DNA from: DATDCV01 sp036524155 | Lineage (GTDB): Bacteria > Verrucomicrobiota > Verrucomicrobiia > Limisphaerales > UBA8199 | DNA: 24,332 bases | Assembly: GCA_036524155.1 (NCBI GenBank) | Contig: DATDCV010000626.1 | Location: 1-24,332 of the forward strand | Direction: 5' to 3' | Shown: one piece after another, positions 22,293 through 24,332 of the stretch | Layout of the letters: every line of letters begins with the position of its first letter | Numbering within the stretch: the stretch's first letter is position 1 | The notes under the pieces: generated by a model | Databases searched by the model: none | What the model saw: only the letters and a program-made list of their open reading frames with translations | Told to the model about the DNA's origin: nothing | Made by a program: the position numbers and the translations under genes

Positions 22293-22895
22293 CTAGACAA
22301 CCCACCGCCGGTAGGGCCGAATGATGGCGCTCACTTGCGGCAAGAGCGGAAGTTGACTGAAGACAAGATAGGTGCCCCCGCTGGGCCAGTGGCGGATGAG
22401 ACCAAGCTTGTCCCGATTCTGAAACCAAGCCGCGACCTGCTCGACCGCCGCCGACTCGAGATCTGCAGGCAGCGCAGTCTGACCCGCACCAGGCGTTGCG
22501 TCCGGCATAACGTAGCCGCCCGTGTAAGTTACCCTGCCAAGCTGTGGGCCAGTCCATGAGACTTGCGGAACGAAAGACAAAGGCATCGCGAGCGAAATCA
22601 CGCAGCCTTGCCGCAGAACGTAACCGACCCCAGTCCGCTCCACCCACCCCTCGGCTTCCGTGGTTCTGAGCTCGAACTTGCTCACCGTTTCAACCGGATA
22701 GCATCGAGCGACGATTTCCGTCTCCGCCGGTCCAAACTCCTCCACGGCGCCGACAGTTCGCGCCAACGTGCGGTTGCACTCGCGGTCGAACCTAGCGCTC
22801 ACCGCCTCCACGGCCCGAGTCAGCAAACTGTCGTACTGGACGTCCGTGTCCAGGAGCCCGAGTCGCGCTTTTACGGTTGCAAGTTGGGTTAGCAT
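22293..22895 (-). CDS. Phage head-tail connector (gp6-like)
   Basis: The 200-aa protein starts LTQLATVKARLGLLDTDVQYDSLLTRAVEAVSARFDRECN after Met, the usual N-terminal helices of HK97 gp6-like connectors, which form the ring under the portal. The middle part is beta-rich (EEFGPAETEIVARCYPVETV, KFELRTTEAEGWV). A helix near the end (DLESAAVEQVAAWFQNRDKLGL) is also typical of the family. The ATG at 22895 is preferred over a longer frame from 22925. It lies 51 bp after the capsid gene, across a hairpin, and 14 bp before the one-TM gene. Confidence 0.72.
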   Translation of the reverse strand: MLTQLATVKARLGLLDTDVQYDSLLTRAVEAVSARFDRECNRTLARTVGAVEEFGPAETEIVARCYPVETVSKFELRTTEAEGWVERTGVGYVLRQGCVISLAMPLSFVPQVSWTGPQLGRVTYTGGYVMPDATPGAGQTALPADLESAAVEQVAAWFQNRDKLGLIRHWPSGGTYLVFSQLPLLPQVSAIIRPYRRWVV

Positions 22896-22911
22896 TGCGC
22901 AGTAGAGCCAG

Positions 22912-22937
22912 GCCCCCGGCCACACTTGGCCAGGGGC
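22912..22937 (-). promoter_or_regulatory. Intercistronic hairpin after the capsid gene
   Basis: GCCCCCGGCC and GGCCAGGGGC form a stem of ten positions with one mismatch around a 6-nt loop, within the 51-bp gap between the capsid and connector genes. No T-run follows. It may act as a partial terminator or mRNA stabiliser that keeps capsid mRNA more abundant than the downstream messages. Confidence 0.5.
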
Positions 22938-22946
22938 CCGCTTTGC

Positions 22947-24167
22947 TTAGCTCGCGGCCGTCAGCAAAGACGCCGTTGCATCGACAGCGCAGTAATCAAA
23001 GTCGATTTCCTCGATGAACCTCACGGCCAACTGGTCGTTGGCGAACCACACGTGCTCCGAGGTATCAATCCGCGGGCTGCCGTGCTCGCCCATCCACCAG
23101 AAACTCAGCGCCCCGAACACAGCAATAGGCTTGTCCGCGCTGGCACTCGTCCCGTAAGGCTCCAGCACGTCCGTCCAGATGATGGGGTAGCCATCGAGAA
23201 TTGCGGAGCCGTCCGGCAGCCGCTGATACACCAGCGGCTCAGCAGTGGTGCGGAACCCGGGCAACGCCGTCTCCCACGTGGTGTCGAGGTAATAAGCCGA
23301 CAGCCGCCCGTTCAGGGCCGCCTTATTGACCTTCGTCCGGAGATTGCGGAAGTCCGCCAGCGTTGCGTCGCTCGGCTTGGTCTTCGTGCTCGCCAGCGAG
23401 AGAGTCAACGCATTGTCGCGCGCAATCTGCACCACACCCTTCACGCTCTCATACGTGCTGTTGCCGTCGGCCAGAAAACCCCACTTGTCCTCAGCCCTGG
23501 CAAACTCCACAGCGCCGTATCGCGCCAGGAACTGCCCCATCGCAACGATGCTCTGCTCGTCGATTTCGCGCGGCAGTCGAACGATGCCACCAACCTTGTG
23601 CGACTCCAGAGAGGCGAAACTAATCGTCGGCGATTTTTCCGGGAATGCCGCAGACATCGCGATCGAACCGAACGCCGGCCGAGTGCCCATGCGCGCCGGA
23701 CGGCACGTGCCCATCCCAATCGGATAAGGGCTCATGCATCGCCGGACGACCCCGAACTCAGAAATAAGCTCGCGAATTTCACCGCTGTAATTGGTCGGCA
23801 GCGGGATGTCGGAAGTGCCCAAGGCCGCCCGAGTACTCAGGTTCAGTGTATCACGCGCAAAGGCGGTGAGCGCGTCCCGCTGCGCCGGAACGGGGCAAAG
23901 CGCATCCATCTTGTCGCTCCGCTCACAATGCGCTACGAACGTCGCGGCCAGGTGCCGCGCGCAATCATCCGACACCGCGCCACGGCGCCTCGGCCAAGCC
24001 ACACCTATACGCGAGGCAAGCTGGCGCCTCACGTCCTTCAGGTCCGTGGCCAGCCTGTCAGCGCCCTCACGCAAGGCCTTCACCTCAGTAGGCAGAGCGC
24101 TCACGCCAGACCAGCCGCCCTTGATTTCAGTCAGGAGGTTTTGAATCTCCATCGTTTGTTCGGTCAT
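22947..24167 (-). CDS. HK97-fold phage major capsid protein
   Basis: The 406-aa protein has an N-terminal helical region (EIQNLLTEIKGGWSGVSALP, EVKALREGADRLATDLKDVR, about 1-55) like the scaffolding delta domain of HK97-type capsids. It then has a capsid-like pattern: TNYSGEIRELISEFGVVRRC, the E-loop-like region, VGGIVRLPREIDEQSIVAMG, EDKWGFLADGNSTYESVKGV and GYPIIWTDVLEPYG. The C-terminal part, IAVFGALSFWWMGEHGSPRI then VRFIEEIDFDYCAVDA, is typical of the A-domain and final strands. It forms the head shell. GAGG lies 7 nt before the ATG at 24167. I see no separate protease or scaffold gene in the window. Confidence 0.85.
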   Translation of the reverse strand: MTEQTMEIQNLLTEIKGGWSGVSALPTEVKALREGADRLATDLKDVRRQLASRIGVAWPRRRGAVSDDCARHLAATFVAHCERSDKMDALCPVPAQRDALTAFARDTLNLSTRAALGTSDIPLPTNYSGEIRELISEFGVVRRCMSPYPIGMGTCRPARMGTRPAFGSIAMSAAFPEKSPTISFASLESHKVGGIVRLPREIDEQSIVAMGQFLARYGAVEFARAEDKWGFLADGNSTYESVKGVVQIARDNALTLSLASTKTKPSDATLADFRNLRTKVNKAALNGRLSAYYLDTTWETALPGFRTTAEPLVYQRLPDGSAILDGYPIIWTDVLEPYGTSASADKPIAVFGALSFWWMGEHGSPRIDTSEHVWFANDQLAVRFIEEIDFDYCAVDATASLLTAAS

Positions 24168-24186
24168 ATTTTTCCTCTTTCTCTCT

Positions 24187-24209
24187 GACCGGCTGCACGC
24201 GGGCCGGTC
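24187..24209 (-). promoter_or_regulatory. Hairpin upstream of the capsid ribosome-binding site
   Basis: GACCGGC (24187-24193) and GCCGGTC (24203-24209) form a perfect 7-bp stem with a 9-nt loop, about 20 bp before the capsid ATG and just before its Shine-Dalgarno. It may be a processing or stabilising structure at the 5' end of the capsid message. Confidence 0.45.
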
Positions 24210-24223
24210 TGGTTAAGTGGCGC

Positions 24224-24332
24224 TCACGCCTTCCGCATGACGCGCCCAAGCTCGCGTGCTAAATCCATCCATTGGTTCCGCTGCTCCGCCGACCTCACAC
24301 CCACGAGCGCGCGAAGAAGCTCCGCCGCATCC
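24224..24332 (-). CDS. C-terminal end of an unidentified phage gene (partial)
   Basis: The frame enters from the right edge and ends at a TGA (24224-24226) after 35 codons. The visible end, LLRALVGVRSAEQRNQWMDL and then ARELGRVMRKA, is helical and charged. The gene lies 56 bp upstream of the capsid gene. In HK97-like order this place is held by the prohead protease or a scaffold, but the fragment is too short to tell. Confidence 0.55.
   Translation of the reverse strand, partial: DAAELLRALVGVRSAEQRNQWMDLARELGRVMRKA

Larger units (their letters stand above)
21027..24332 (-). mobile_element. End of an integrated phage-like element (partial)
   Basis: From the tRNA-like junction to the right edge, all genes are on the minus strand. 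In transcription order they are an incomplete gene, a major capsid protein, a gp6-like head-tail connector, a one-TM protein and a repeat-bearing lipoprotein. The element continues beyond the window. No integrase, terminase, portal or tail gene is visible here. Confidence 0.7.

Noticed and set aside
22926..24188. 420-codon open frame on the plus strand opposite the capsid gene
   Set aside because: It is antisense to a well-supported capsid gene, has an Arg/His/Pro-rich low-information sequence and no recognisable motif.
1..24332. CRISPR array
   Set aside because: No set of regularly spaced direct repeats with unique spacers is seen; the repeats found are palindromic pairs or short clusters.

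Overview
The window looks like GC-rich chromosomal DNA of a verrucomicrobial (PVC-group) bacterium. The main clues are a short prepilin-like protein with a GFTLIELLVVIAIIAILAALL leader and an H-X9-DG tail, an exported methyltransferase, a substrate-binding/OmpA fusion in an envelope operon, and palindromic REP-like elements between genes. This assignment rests on gene style and not on a marker gene.

Layout. 1-1730 (minus): a rhomboid protease followed by a beta-CASP metallo-beta-lactamase nuclease that runs off the left edge. 1731-2338: a gene-free stretch with a REPIN/MITE-like palindrome inside a 14-bp direct repeat, plus CATTGAG repeats. 2339-3874 (plus): exported SAM methyltransferase and prepilin-like protein. 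3875-4189: two palindromes. 4190-4939 (minus): exported DUF4412/LolA-like protein. 5129-13733 (plus): a long probable envelope operon encoding a secreted VWA protein, a PspA-like coiled coil, a membrane-anchored substrate-binding/OmpA fusion, a TauC-type permease, a TauB-type ATPase, a membrane coiled-coil protein and a tandem (Ycf46-like) AAA ATPase. A 541-bp cassette carrying an S23-type four-helix-bundle gene and bounded by inverted repeats sits between the PspA and substrate-binding genes. A SAM hydrolase (13746-14528) closes this strand. 14515-18379 (minus): a protein-quality-control cluster of HtrA, a short hibernation-factor-like protein, a DnaJ-like protein with half a zinc finger, and a second rhomboid. 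18507-20888: an exported hypothetical protein, a perfect 28-bp inverted-repeat REPIN, a YkgJ-type cysteine-cluster protein, and a divergent response regulator whose C-terminus resembles the N-terminal domain of IS1182/IS5-type transposases.

21027-24332: one end of an integrated phage-like element. A 23-nt piece matching the 3' end of a tRNA gene marks the likely junction. Inward from it, all on the minus strand, lie a repeat-bearing lipoprotein, a small one-TM protein overlapping it by 4 nt, a gp6-like head-tail connector, an HK97-fold major capsid protein, and the end of another gene. No tail genes lie between the connector and the junction.

The strongest candidates for something undescribed are (i) the VWA/PspA/SBP-OmpA/ABC/coiled-coil/AAA operon, which pairs an ESCRT-III-superfamily protein with an AAA ATPase and a peptidoglycan-tethered importer, (ii) the inverted-repeat four-helix-bundle cassette, (iii) the receiver-transposase-domain fusion, and (iv) the tail-less capsid element.
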